64,000 nt of DNA from Flagellimonas_B algarum (GTDB lineage Bacteria; Bacteroidota; Bacteroidia; Flavobacteriales; Flavobacteriaceae), in contig NZ_JBEVTG010000004.1 in assembly GCF_040513375.1 (NCBI RefSeq), positions 1-64,000 on the forward strand, read 5' to 3'. Below are positions 1 through 7,216 of the stretch, one piece after another. Made by a program: the position numbers and the translations under genes. The notes below the pieces were generated by a model that saw only the letters and a list, made by a program, of their open reading frames with translations, was not told the DNA's origin and did no database searches. How positions within the stretch are numbered: position 1 is the first letter of the stretch; each line of letters begins with the position of its first letter.

Positions 1-1731
1 AACGATTCCTTCAGGAGATCCTAAGAAAACCCCATTATTTCCTACTAGGTTGTCAAGTTGTTGGATGAATTGTTCAGCAGGTTCTATGATTCCGTCGTCA
101 ACAATGGAAACCGGGATAAAGAATTCGGTTCCATCCGGAGAATTCGCAGGGAATGTCAAGGTTGTTGTAGTCGTTGCCGTATAATCCGTTCCAGCGGTAG
201 CCGGATCGCTCAACGAACCGTCGTTACCTAGTGTTACATCAACCGTAAAGGCGCTATCAACGCCAGCCCCGACCAAACGTACTCGAAGTTGCACATTGCC
301 ATCGGCTTCACTAAAGGTATAATCTTCCGTAATGACAGAGGCGGCATCCGTATCATTGATGGTTCCTAGACCGGTGTCATCCGTAAAAGTCACTAAGTCA
401 GCCGGGTTGGTCAATACGACCTCTAGGGTTTCGGTTCCTTCCACCCAGGCATCATCCAAAGCAGCCACATTGAAGTTGACCGAGGAGGCATTAGCCGGTA
501 GGGTTACCGTAGTCGGACCACTATAATCCGCATTACTTGTAGAAATATCGGTATAACCAATGTTGAAATCCACATCTTGACTTAGTGGTGTGGATATGGA
601 AATGGTATAGGTTAAATTATTGCCTTCGTCCGCGATGGCATCATTGATGCTCACTCCAGGTTTCACGTTCAAGGTGACCGTAGAAGTTTCGCAAATTCCA
701 GTATTCGGGGCGGGCAAACAAACTTCGATGGTAAAAGTGTCCGTGCCGACAAAATCGGGATCCGGTTCATAGCTAAACGTACCGTCACTGTTCACGGTTA
801 AGGTGCCACTTGAAGGGCTGGAAGTCGCCGTATAAGTCGAACCATCAGGAACATTATCATTCGCGCCGACATCCCCATTGAAAACCGTATTGAAGTCAAC
901 GTCAAAGGTATCGTCTACGGCATATTCCTGCATGATCAAAAATTTACCATCGGCAACATCGACCGTTGCAGCGGTAAACCTGATTTCGGTCAATTGGGAT
1001 CCTTCAGGGGCCAAATCGGTTAGATTGTAAAGCGCGATACCTATGGTGCCCCCAGTATGGTTGACACGTTCGGTCAGCCAGTAATCGCTATTCGCTTGGG
1101 GAGGAATATTCGGTTGTGGGCCATTGGATACATTTTGGTGGCGAACGAAAGTCTGGCCAAGCAATTGCTCTGGGCCCCCTCCTGGAGGAATCCCATAAAG
1201 CGAAATATGTTGACAATTGTTCGCGTTCCGCTCGGTTACCAAGAGTATGGAACCATCATTGACCGGAAGTGCCGGTGAATAGGTAACGGCTTGGACCTGG
1301 GCGTTGGTGGTAGCCAGGGCCGCTTCATTCTCACAAATGTTCGCCCCGTTTCCGTTACAGGCGAAATAGTAATTCAAGTTTAGGCTTTGATATGCACCCA
1401 ATGCTTCCGCATCCCAGTTGGCAGCAGCACTTGAAGTGACTATCAGAGTACCGTCTTCAAAAATCCTGTTGGCAGTGTGGCCTGCTGGACCCAAACGGAT
1501 CAAGGAGTATCCTGAAGGTACGGCGAAGGTATTGTAGCTTGTACCGTTCACTTCGACACTCTCCAATTGGGCAGGATCGCTGTTGGAAGGTTGTGGACTG
1601 GACCAGGTAAAGGAGGCACCGGTTCGGATACCTTCCACTTGGGCGGTCAGGGTAGTAGATGAAATAGCAAAAACCAGAAGGAGTAACCATCTGGCCAATA
1701 CGGGCATAGCAGGAGCAATGTTGATCTTCAT
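1..1731 (-). CDS. Secreted Calx-beta / cadherin-like repeat protein (partial, 3' end outside window)
   Basis: The frame is open from an ATG at 1731 to the window edge (577 codons, no stop), so the C-terminus is missing. The first ~33 residues form a signal peptide (MKINIAPAMPVLARW, then LLLLVFAISS, cut near LTAQ). Residues ~35-265 are a region I do not recognise. Residues ~267-350 look like a cadherin-like/Ig-like repeat (NGDVGANDN, then SPSSGTLTVNSDGTFSYEP and DFVGTDTFTIEV). Residues ~355-458 and ~460-577 are two Calx-beta domains (ADEGNNLTYTISIS; DDAWVEGTETLEVVLTNP). Such proteins in Flavobacteriia are usually large surface or secreted proteins, often exported by the type IX system; the C-terminal sorting domain that would prove this lies outside. 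Fold assignment is good, function unknown. Confidence 0.85.
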   Translation of the reverse strand, partial: MKINIAPAMPVLARWLLLLVFAISSTTLTAQVEGIRTGASFTWSSPQPSNSDPAQLESVEVNGTSYNTFAVPSGYSLIRLGPAGHTANRIFEDGTLIVTSSAAANWDAEALGAYQSLNLNYYFACNGNGANICENEAALATTNAQVQAVTYSPALPVNDGSILLVTERNANNCQHISLYGIPPGGGPEQLLGQTFVRHQNVSNGPQPNIPPQANSDYWLTERVNHTGGTIGIALYNLTDLAPEGSQLTEIRFTAATVDVADGKFLIMQEYAVDDTFDVDFNTVFNGDVGANDNVPDGSTYTATSSPSSGTLTVNSDGTFSYEPDPDFVGTDTFTIEVCLPAPNTGICETSTVTLNVKPGVSINDAIADEGNNLTYTISISTPLSQDVDFNIGYTDISTSNADYSGPTTVTLPANASSVNFNVAALDDAWVEGTETLEVVLTNPADLVTFTDDTGLGTINDTDAASVITEDYTFSEADGNVQLRVRLVGAGVDSAFTVDVTLGNDGSLSDPATAGTDYTATTTTTLTFPANSPDGTEFFIPVSIVDDGIIEPAEQFIQQLDNLVGNNGVFLGSPEGIV

Positions 1732-1918
1732 AGGTCTAGGTGCAAAAATTTACAATCCTAAAGACCTTATCCCATTAAATTAATTGTGGTTCAAAAAGTA
1801 GCAATCTTTAATAGGTCAAGGTTTTAGTTTTACGGTTTTGCATTGATTTGGGGTCAATTGCGCTATAAAAGTACCCCCAATACGCCGCCGGTGTAAAATT
1901 TCACGTTGTTAGCGTTGT

Positions 1919-1968
1919 TTTAATCGATTAATTACTTCAACATAGTTTAACGGCTATGTTTAATCGAT
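1919..1968. repeat. Paired direct repeats flanking an inverted repeat
   Basis: TTTAATCGAT occurs at 1919-1928 and again at 1959-1968, a 40-base period that puts both copies on about the same face of the helix. Between them AACATAG and CTATGTT form a perfect 7-bp inverted repeat with an 8-base loop. The cluster is non-coding and lies ~170 bases upstream of the chosen clpP start. A dimeric or tetrameric regulator site is an inference. Confidence 0.5.
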
Positions 1969-2106
1969 ATTTGTAATTTGTTGTGAAACAGAGGGTTTTG
2001 TATGTGAATTTCTTCTAAATCCGGTCGTATGTAAGAATTGTAGGAAGATTTGGGAAAACTGGTCGTGTGCGGGTGGATTCGGTTATCATAGCTGCGATTA
2101 ATTGGT

Positions 2107-2114
2107 TAATTTTG
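2107..2114 (+). promoter_or_regulatory. Candidate -7 box (TAATTTTG) for clpP
   Basis: Exact match to the Bacteroidota -7 consensus TAnnTTTG, 21 bases before the ATG at 2136. No clear -33 TTG is found at the right distance. It supports the start at 2136 because an upstream in-frame ATG at 2067 would precede the box. Confidence 0.35.
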
Positions 2115-2135
2115 GAATTCAATCAGATTAAAACA

Positions 2136-2681
2136 ATGAGTTCGAAGAAAGGAAAAGTTCAAGAGTTGATTCACGAAAGATTATTGGAGGAACGCAAGGT
2201 GTTTCTATGGGGTATGGTCGACGACGATTCGGCCAAACATGTCATAGACCGTTTGCTGTACTTGGATCTTTTGTCAAATAAAGAGATACAGTTGATCATC
2301 AATAGTCCGGGGGGGTATGTCACTTCCGGGTTTGCTATTTACGATACCATCAAACAAATCAAAAGTCCCGTATCTACGGTTTGCTCAGGTTTGGCCGCTT
2401 CTATGGGTTCGATTTTGCTATCCGTTGGGAAAAAAGGACGGCGATTTATCCAACCCCATGCCCGTGTAATGATCCACCAACCGAGTGGCGGGGCTCAAGG
2501 ACAAGCCTCTAACATCGAAATCCAAGCTAAGGAAATCATAAAGACCAAAGAGTTGGGTGCCCGGATTTTGGCCGATAACTGTGGTCAGGATTTTGAAAAG
2601 GTCATGCGCGATTTCGATCGTGATTATTGGATGGGAGCTGAAGAATCGGTTGCCTACGGCATCGTCGACGACATCCTTTAA
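2136..2681 (+). CDS. clpP: ATP-dependent Clp protease proteolytic subunit (ClpP family)
   Basis: Serine peptidase of family S14; the barrel-shaped ClpP 14-mer degrades proteins unfolded by ClpX or ClpA/C in the cytosol. The catalytic serine sits in GLAASMGSILL (Ser89 from my start), the histidine in VMIHQPSGG (His114), and an aspartate-containing segment (RDFDRDYWMGAEE) follows. I chose ATG 2136 (MSSKKGKVQELIHERLLEE), giving 181 residues; the frame is open back to an ATG at 2067, but that extension resembles no ClpP N-terminus and would span the promoter box. Flavobacteriia commonly carry two ClpP paralogues; the short N-terminus here fits the shorter, second type rather than the clpP next to clpX. 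It is monocistronic, with its own terminator. Confidence 0.92.
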   Translation: MSSKKGKVQELIHERLLEERKVFLWGMVDDDSAKHVIDRLLYLDLLSNKEIQLIINSPGGYVTSGFAIYDTIKQIKSPVSTVCSGLAASMGSILLSVGKKGRRFIQPHARVMIHQPSGGAQGQASNIEIQAKEIIKTKELGARILADNCGQDFEKVMRDFDRDYWMGAEESVAYGIVDDIL

Positions 2682-2695
2682 AATGGTAACAAACA

Positions 2696-2728
2696 AAAAA
2701 AGTCCTTCCGAAACAGGAGGGACTTTTT
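2696..2728 (+). terminator. Rho-independent terminator after clpP
   Basis: Stem AAAAAGTCCTTCC / GGAGGGACTTTTT with loop GAAACA and one G-T pair, 15 bases after the clpP stop, ending in a T run. Confidence 0.85.
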
Positions 2729-2837
2729 GATATATATGGACGCCTTAGGCGGAATGCTCGCGCGATTTCGTTTTTACTTTTGATTTGGTCGGTTGTCGCT
2801 GAAAGACCTTACATAACCCTCCGATTCGTCCCCACTG

Positions 2838-2845
2838 TATTTTTG
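2838..2845 (+). promoter_or_regulatory. Candidate -7 box (TATTTTTG) for kmo
   Basis: Exact TAnnTTTG match 35 bases before the kmo ATG, in the gap after the clpP terminator. No good -33 TTG at 18-21 bases, so it is only a candidate. Confidence 0.35.
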
Positions 2846-2880
2846 ACTACATTTATCATAGTCAAGCACTTGCCATCCCC

Positions 2881-4239
2881 ATGAAGAAACAAAGCCCGAA
2901 AAATATCGCGATCATAGGATCTGGATTGGTCGGTTCCTTACTCGCTATTTATCTAAGACGACGGGGCCATGCTGTGACTATATTCGATCGGCGGCCCGAT
3001 ATCCGAACAGTCGAGTTTTCAGGACGTTCGATCAATCTTGCCATGAGTGATCGTGGTTGGAAAGCGATTCGGAACGTAGGTATCGAAGATGCCATTAAGG
3101 ATATCGCGATACCCCTTTACCAAAGAGCTATCCACGTGCAGGATGAACCCTTGTTCCTGCAACCGTATGGTAAGGAGGGAGAAGCAATATGGTCGATTTC
3201 ACGGGGTATATTGAACCGTAAGATGATCGATTTGGCCGAAGAAAGCGGTGCCGAATTCCGTTTTGACGAAAAGGTTTGGGACGTCGATCTTCCGGAAGCC
3301 AAAATCTACACCGGTGCTTCAGAAAAAGCAAATTGGAAAGCCTATGCATTCGATCATGTCTTTGGTTGTGACGGGGCTTTTTCGCGGGTTCGGCACAAAA
3401 TGCAGCGTCGAAGCCGCTTCGATTATTCGCAAGACTTTATCGATGTGGGTTATAAGGAACTCAGCATACCGGCAAATCAGGATGGAAGCCATAAGCTCGA
3501 TAAGCATTCCTTCCATATATGGCCGCGCGGCAACTTCATGTTGATCGCCATGCCCAATACCGACGGTAGTTTTACCTGTACCTTGTTCATGCCATTCGAA
3601 GGGGCCGTTTCTTTTGAGAACATCACGAACGAGGCCGAAGCAAAAGCCTTTTTCGAGACCTATTTTCCGAATGTCAGAAAGGAAATCGAAAACTTGACCA
3701 AGGATTTTTTCAAAAACCCGACCAGCGCCATGGTGACCATGAAATGTTACCCATGGACGTATTGGGATAAGGTGGCCTTGGTGGGCGATTCGGCTCATGC
3801 CGTCGTGCCCTTTTACGGTCAGGGGATGAATGCGGGTTTTGAGGATATTTCGGAACTTGACAAGCTATTGGGGGAATTTGGCGATGATTGGGAAGCGATA
3901 TTCAAGAATTACCAAGAGCAGCGCAAACCCAATGCGGATGCCATTGCCGAATTGAGCTACCGCAATTTCATCGAAATGAGCAAGAAAACCGCAGAACCCG
4001 ACTTTCAGCTCCAAAAGAAAATCGAGAAACGATTCGCGGCCAAGTATCCTGGGCAATGGGTACCCGTATACAGTCGGGTAACCTTTTCAAGCCGCCCATA
4101 TCGAGAGGCCCTTGAAATAGGGGATGCCCAAGAACGGATCATGCAAACGGTCATGCAACAACCTGATATCGATACCCGCTGGGATGCTCCGGAAATCGAA
4201 GCGTTGATGTTGGAATTGATCGAAAAACAATCCCAATAA
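2881..4239 (+). CDS. kmo: Kynurenine 3-monooxygenase (FAD-dependent)
   Basis: Hydroxylates L-kynurenine to 3-hydroxykynurenine with NADPH, O2 and FAD, a step of tryptophan breakdown and of NAD synthesis from tryptophan. An N-terminal dinucleotide fold is seen at residues 13-18 (IIGSGLVGS), followed by a class A flavoprotein monooxygenase fold with the FAD-contact motif VALVGDSAHAVVPFYGQG near residues 299-315. The 452-residue length matches the family. Motifs typical of KMO include GRSINLAMSDRG near residue 50. The gene stands alone between two terminators; no tryptophan dioxygenase, kynureninase or 3-HAA dioxygenase lies in the window. A related aromatic-ring hydroxylase is the only serious alternative. 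Confidence 0.93.
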   Translation: MKKQSPKNIAIIGSGLVGSLLAIYLRRRGHAVTIFDRRPDIRTVEFSGRSINLAMSDRGWKAIRNVGIEDAIKDIAIPLYQRAIHVQDEPLFLQPYGKEGEAIWSISRGILNRKMIDLAEESGAEFRFDEKVWDVDLPEAKIYTGASEKANWKAYAFDHVFGCDGAFSRVRHKMQRRSRFDYSQDFIDVGYKELSIPANQDGSHKLDKHSFHIWPRGNFMLIAMPNTDGSFTCTLFMPFEGAVSFENITNEAEAKAFFETYFPNVRKEIENLTKDFFKNPTSAMVTMKCYPWTYWDKVALVGDSAHAVVPFYGQGMNAGFEDISELDKLLGEFGDDWEAIFKNYQEQRKPNADAIAELSYRNFIEMSKKTAEPDFQLQKKIEKRFAAKYPGQWVPVYSRVTFSSRPYREALEIGDAQERIMQTVMQQPDIDTRWDAPEIEALMLELIEKQSQ

Positions 4240-4268
4240 AAAAGCCCCCGGATCGGAGGCTTTGTTTC
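4239..4268. terminator. Bidirectional terminator between kmo and the coiled-coil gene
   Basis: Stem AAAGCCCCCG / CGGAGGCTTT with loop GAT-like spacing at 4241-4263, A-rich on the left and T-rich on the right, so it can end transcripts from kmo (plus) and from the Nif3/coiled-coil operon (minus). Confidence 0.8.
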
Positions 4269-5048
4269 TTATAGCTTAGCGAAGAGCTTTTCCATTTTGC
4301 CTTGTTCCTCATCGGCCAAGACCGGGTCGACCAAAATTCGACCGCTGTGCTCGTCGGTAATGATTTTTTTTCGGGAAGCGATTTCCACTTGGATCTGTGG
4401 TGGAATGGTAAAGAACGATCCGCCTGAGGCACCCCGTTCAACAGGAACAACCGCCAATCCGTTCTTGACACTACCGCGAATACGCTTGTAGGCTTTGACC
4501 AAACGCTCATCGATTTTCTCTTCGAACTCTTCCGATTTCTTCAATAAGGCCAATTCCTCTTTTTCTGTTTCGGCCAAAATCGCATCAAGTTCCCCTTTTT
4601 TGTGCTTTAGGTGTGATTCGCGTTCCGAAAGGATTTCCTTGGTTTCCGAAATAACCTCTTTTTTCTGCTCGATCTGCGCTTTGAATTCCTTAATGTTCTT
4701 TTCGGCCAATTGGATTTCCAACTCCTGGAATTCGATTTCCTTGCTCAGGGAGTTGAATTCCCTGCTGTTGCGAACGTTTTTCTGTTGTTCGCTGTATTTT
4801 TTCATCAATGCCTTTGATTCCTCGATCAGATTCTTTTTGGCAGTGACTTCGAAGTTTACGGTCTCCACATCCGATTTCAGCTTGTCCATGCGGGTTTTGA
4901 GTCCCAAGACCTCGTCTTCAAGGTCTTCAACTTCCAACGGCAATTCACCTCGTACATTCCTGATTTCATCAACCCTAGAATCGATCAATTGCAAATCATA
5001 CAACGCCCTTAGTTTCTCTTCAACAGTTGTTTCCGTTTTGGTAGCCAT
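4269..5048 (-). CDS. Coiled-coil 'zinc ribbon domain' protein with all zinc ligands lost
   Basis: 259 residues. Residues ~10-190 form one long Glu/Lys-rich coiled-coil hairpin. The C-terminal ~55 residues match the C4 zinc ribbon that follows this hairpin in the family (FFTIPPQIQVEIASRKKII, then GRILVDP). In the usual family both CxxC pairs bind zinc; here they read GASGGSFF and ITDEHSGRI, so the four expected cysteines are Ser, Ser, Asp and Ser. I checked this from the codons. The fold may persist without metal. The gene follows the Nif3-like gene with a 2-base gap, a pairing that is widespread in Bacteroidota. The cellular role is unknown; a nucleic-acid or chaperone-like role has been suggested for relatives. 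Confidence 0.85.
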   Translation of the reverse strand: MATKTETTVEEKLRALYDLQLIDSRVDEIRNVRGELPLEVEDLEDEVLGLKTRMDKLKSDVETVNFEVTAKKNLIEESKALMKKYSEQQKNVRNSREFNSLSKEIEFQELEIQLAEKNIKEFKAQIEQKKEVISETKEILSERESHLKHKKGELDAILAETEKEELALLKKSEEFEEKIDERLVKAYKRIRGSVKNGLAVVPVERGASGGSFFTIPPQIQVEIASRKKIITDEHSGRILVDPVLADEEQGKMEKLFAKL

Positions 5049-5050
5049 AC

Positions 5051-6145
5051 TTAAAAATACTTGATGGGATTAGTAATACTTTCCGATAAAGTGACCGCAA
5101 AATTAGGAATTTTTTTCTTAAGAAAATCCACTAAAAGATTTTTTGTAAACTGCTCAGTTTCATAGTGCCCGATATCGGCTATGACCAATTGGCCCTCAGC
5201 CTGATAGAACTGGTGGTATTTCACATCGGCGGTAACGAACACATCGGCCCCGGCACGAACGGCATCCAGTATCGCGAAGGCGCCACTACCACCCAAAACC
5301 GCGACTTTTTCCACATCCTTACCCAACAAGGTCGAATGCCTGATTACGGAGGCGTTCATATGCGATTTGAGGTATTGAAAGAATTCGATTTCCTTCATTG
5401 GGGTTGCTAAGGTACCGACCATACCCATGCCGATGTTTTGGTTGCTATTTTCCAAGGTCTCCATCTCATAAGCTACTTCGTCGTAAGGATGGTTTGTAAA
5501 AAGCGCTGATAGGACCGCCTTTTCGAAGGCCGCAGGAAAGGTCAGGTTCAATTGGACTTCTTTTTCGAAATGGGTCACCCCTTCTTGCCCGATGATCGGA
5601 TGGGCATCGGTTCCTGGTTTGAAACTTCCGGTACCGACCACACTAAAACTGCATTCGCTATAATTTCCGATACTTCCGGCACCAGCACGGAACAATCCAT
5701 CCCGCAGGGCATCGGCTTTATCGACAGGTACATAGGTGGTCAATTTTTTGATGGTCCCTTCCTTGGGCCGCAAGATTTTGGTATTGCCCAGTCCCAATAC
5801 CTCGCAAATTTTCGCATTGACCCCTAGGGGACTATTGTCCAAAGCGGTGTGCATACTGAAAATAGCGATATCGTTCTTTATGGCTTTCAAGAGTACGCGT
5901 TCTACATAATTCGCTCCGGTAATTTTTTTGATGCCGGTGAATAAAATCGGATGAAAGCTTACAATGAGATTACATTCTTTTTTAATGGCCTCATCGACCA
6001 CGTTCTCGAGGGTGTCAAGCGTTACCAAGATGCCGTTGACCTCTTGTTCCCATTGGCCGACCAAAAGGCCAACGTTATCGAAATCCTCCGCATAATGCAG
6101 TGGAGCCAGTTCCTCAAGGATGACGGCGATATTCTTTATGGTCAT
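5051..6145 (-). CDS. Nif3-like dinuclear metal centre protein (DUF34/NIF3)
   Basis: 364 residues, the long form of the family with an extra domain (~residues 125-230, PII/CutA-like) inserted between two halves of the metal-binding fold. Metal-ligand motifs are visible: SFHPILFTGIKKI (~64-76), FSMHTALDNSPLG (~96-108) and, at the C-terminus, ADIGHYETEQF (~322-332). Also called GTP cyclohydrolase I type 2-like; the true substrate is unsettled, and members have been tied to metal or cofactor handling. It is the first gene of a two-gene operon with the coiled-coil protein. Its start lies only 48 bases from the divergent lpxK start. Confidence 0.9.
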   Translation of the reverse strand: MTIKNIAVILEELAPLHYAEDFDNVGLLVGQWEQEVNGILVTLDTLENVVDEAIKKECNLIVSFHPILFTGIKKITGANYVERVLLKAIKNDIAIFSMHTALDNSPLGVNAKICEVLGLGNTKILRPKEGTIKKLTTYVPVDKADALRDGLFRAGAGSIGNYSECSFSVVGTGSFKPGTDAHPIIGQEGVTHFEKEVQLNLTFPAAFEKAVLSALFTNHPYDEVAYEMETLENSNQNIGMGMVGTLATPMKEIEFFQYLKSHMNASVIRHSTLLGKDVEKVAVLGGSGAFAILDAVRAGADVFVTADVKYHQFYQAEGQLVIADIGHYETEQFTKNLLVDFLKKKIPNFAVTLSESITNPIKYF

Positions 6146-6193
6146 AAACGGTGGTTTGATCCGTTAAAGATAAAATATTATAATTTCGTCCTC

Positions 6194-7216
6194 ATGTTGA
6201 CCCTTCTTCGCTACATCCTCTTTCCGTTTTCACTTTTGTATGCCCTGATCGTGGTGCTACGCAATTGGTGCTATGATTTCGGGTTGTTCGAATCGAAGCG
6301 TTTTGAAACCCCGACCATCGTCGTGGGTAACCTAAGTGTCGGGGGAACCGGGAAAACCCCTATGATCGAATTCCTGGTCGCGGCCCTGATGCAAGATCGG
6401 AAGTTGGCCATACTCAGTCGTGGGTATCGTCGTAAATCGAAAGGTTTTGTGCTCGCGAATGCGGATTCCGATGTTTTGGACTTGGGGGATGAGCCCTATC
6501 AAATGTCCCGAAAATTCCCAGAGGTTCCCTTGGCAGTCGACGGGGACCGCCGTCGCGGAATCGCCCGATTGGAACGCGAGGTGGGGCCGGAGGTCATCCT
6601 GTTGGATGATGCGTTCCAGCATCGAAGGGTAGCAGCTTGTCTGTCGCTTTTGCTCACCACCTATGCCCGCCCTTTTCATCGCGATTGGTATGTGCCGACA
6701 GGATATCTAAGGGATGCCAAATCACAGTCGAAGCGGGCCTCGGCCATTGTGGTGACCAAATGCCCCAAAACTATGGGCATCAAGGAAATGGAAGAACTTG
6801 GCAATCGATTGCGAAGGCATAGTGGTCAAGAGGTGTTGTTCGCAACCTTAGGGTATGGCGGGGCGGTAAAGAACAAGGAGGGTGCCATGGATCTGGAACT
6901 TTTGCGGCATCGGACCATTGATTTGGTGACCGGAATCGCTGACCCAAGACCTTTGGTCGAACATTTGCAAGCTTTGGATATCCAAGTCGTTCACCATGCC
7001 TACCCGGACCATCATTATTTCACTGCCAAGGAAATCGCTTTTTTCAATTCGGTGGATTTTGTGTTGACCACGGAAAAGGACTATGTCCGTTTACAAGGAA
7101 AAGTCGACAAACTTTCCTACCTGCCGGTATATCATGAATTTTTACGAGGGGGTGACAAGAAATTAATGGAGCTCATCAATACAGGTATCAAGCGTTGCTC
7201 CCCATCTTCGTCTTAA
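6194..7216 (+). CDS. lpxK: Tetraacyldisaccharide 4'-kinase (lipid A synthesis)
   Basis: Phosphorylates the 4' position of the lipid A disaccharide-1-phosphate at the inner face of the inner membrane. The first ~25 residues (LLRYILFPFSLLYALIVVL) form the single N-terminal membrane anchor of LpxK; the P-loop GNLSVGGTGKTP is at residues 45-56. Further family signatures are SRGYRRKSKG, DGDRRRG and LLDDAFQHRR. I start at ATG 6194; the frame is open further upstream but that part overlaps Nif3 antisense and lacks homology. Length 340 is normal. The 3' end overlaps the convergent hybrid kinase gene by 29 bases, so no terminator separates them. Confidence 0.93.
   Translation: MLTLLRYILFPFSLLYALIVVLRNWCYDFGLFESKRFETPTIVVGNLSVGGTGKTPMIEFLVAALMQDRKLAILSRGYRRKSKGFVLANADSDVLDLGDEPYQMSRKFPEVPLAVDGDRRRGIARLEREVGPEVILLDDAFQHRRVAACLSLLLTTYARPFHRDWYVPTGYLRDAKSQSKRASAIVVTKCPKTMGIKEMEELGNRLRRHSGQEVLFATLGYGGAVKNKEGAMDLELLRHRTIDLVTGIADPRPLVEHLQALDIQVVHHAYPDHHYFTAKEIAFFNSVDFVLTTEKDYVRLQGKVDKLSYLPVYHEFLRGGDKKLMELINTGIKRCSPSSS

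Larger units (their letters stand above)
1732..2135. other. 404-base divergent intergenic region with repeats
   Basis: No gene is seen. The stretch separates the minus-strand Calx-beta gene from clpP and is AT-rich. It holds two copies of TTTAATCGAT exactly 40 bases apart (1919-1928 and 1959-1968). The first lies in the perfect palindrome TTAATCGATTAA (1920-1931). Between the copies is a 7-bp inverted repeat, AACATAG (1939-1945) with CTATGTT (1954-1960). A TAnnTTTG box for clpP lies at 2107-2114. The arrangement suggests protein-binding sites, but the regulator is unknown. Confidence 0.6.

Noticed and set aside
2067..2135. N-terminal extension of ClpP starting at 2067
   Set aside because: It does not resemble the ClpP N-terminus and spans a TAnnTTTG promoter box; the ATG at 2136 gives the expected start.
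3319..3798. 159-codon open frame antisense to kmo
   Set aside because: A shadow of a strongly conserved gene in another frame; no start context, domain or promoter.
4495..5064. 189-codon Ser/Phe-rich frame antisense to the coiled-coil gene
   Set aside because: Composition is the mirror image of the Glu/Lys codons of the coiled coil; no independent evidence.
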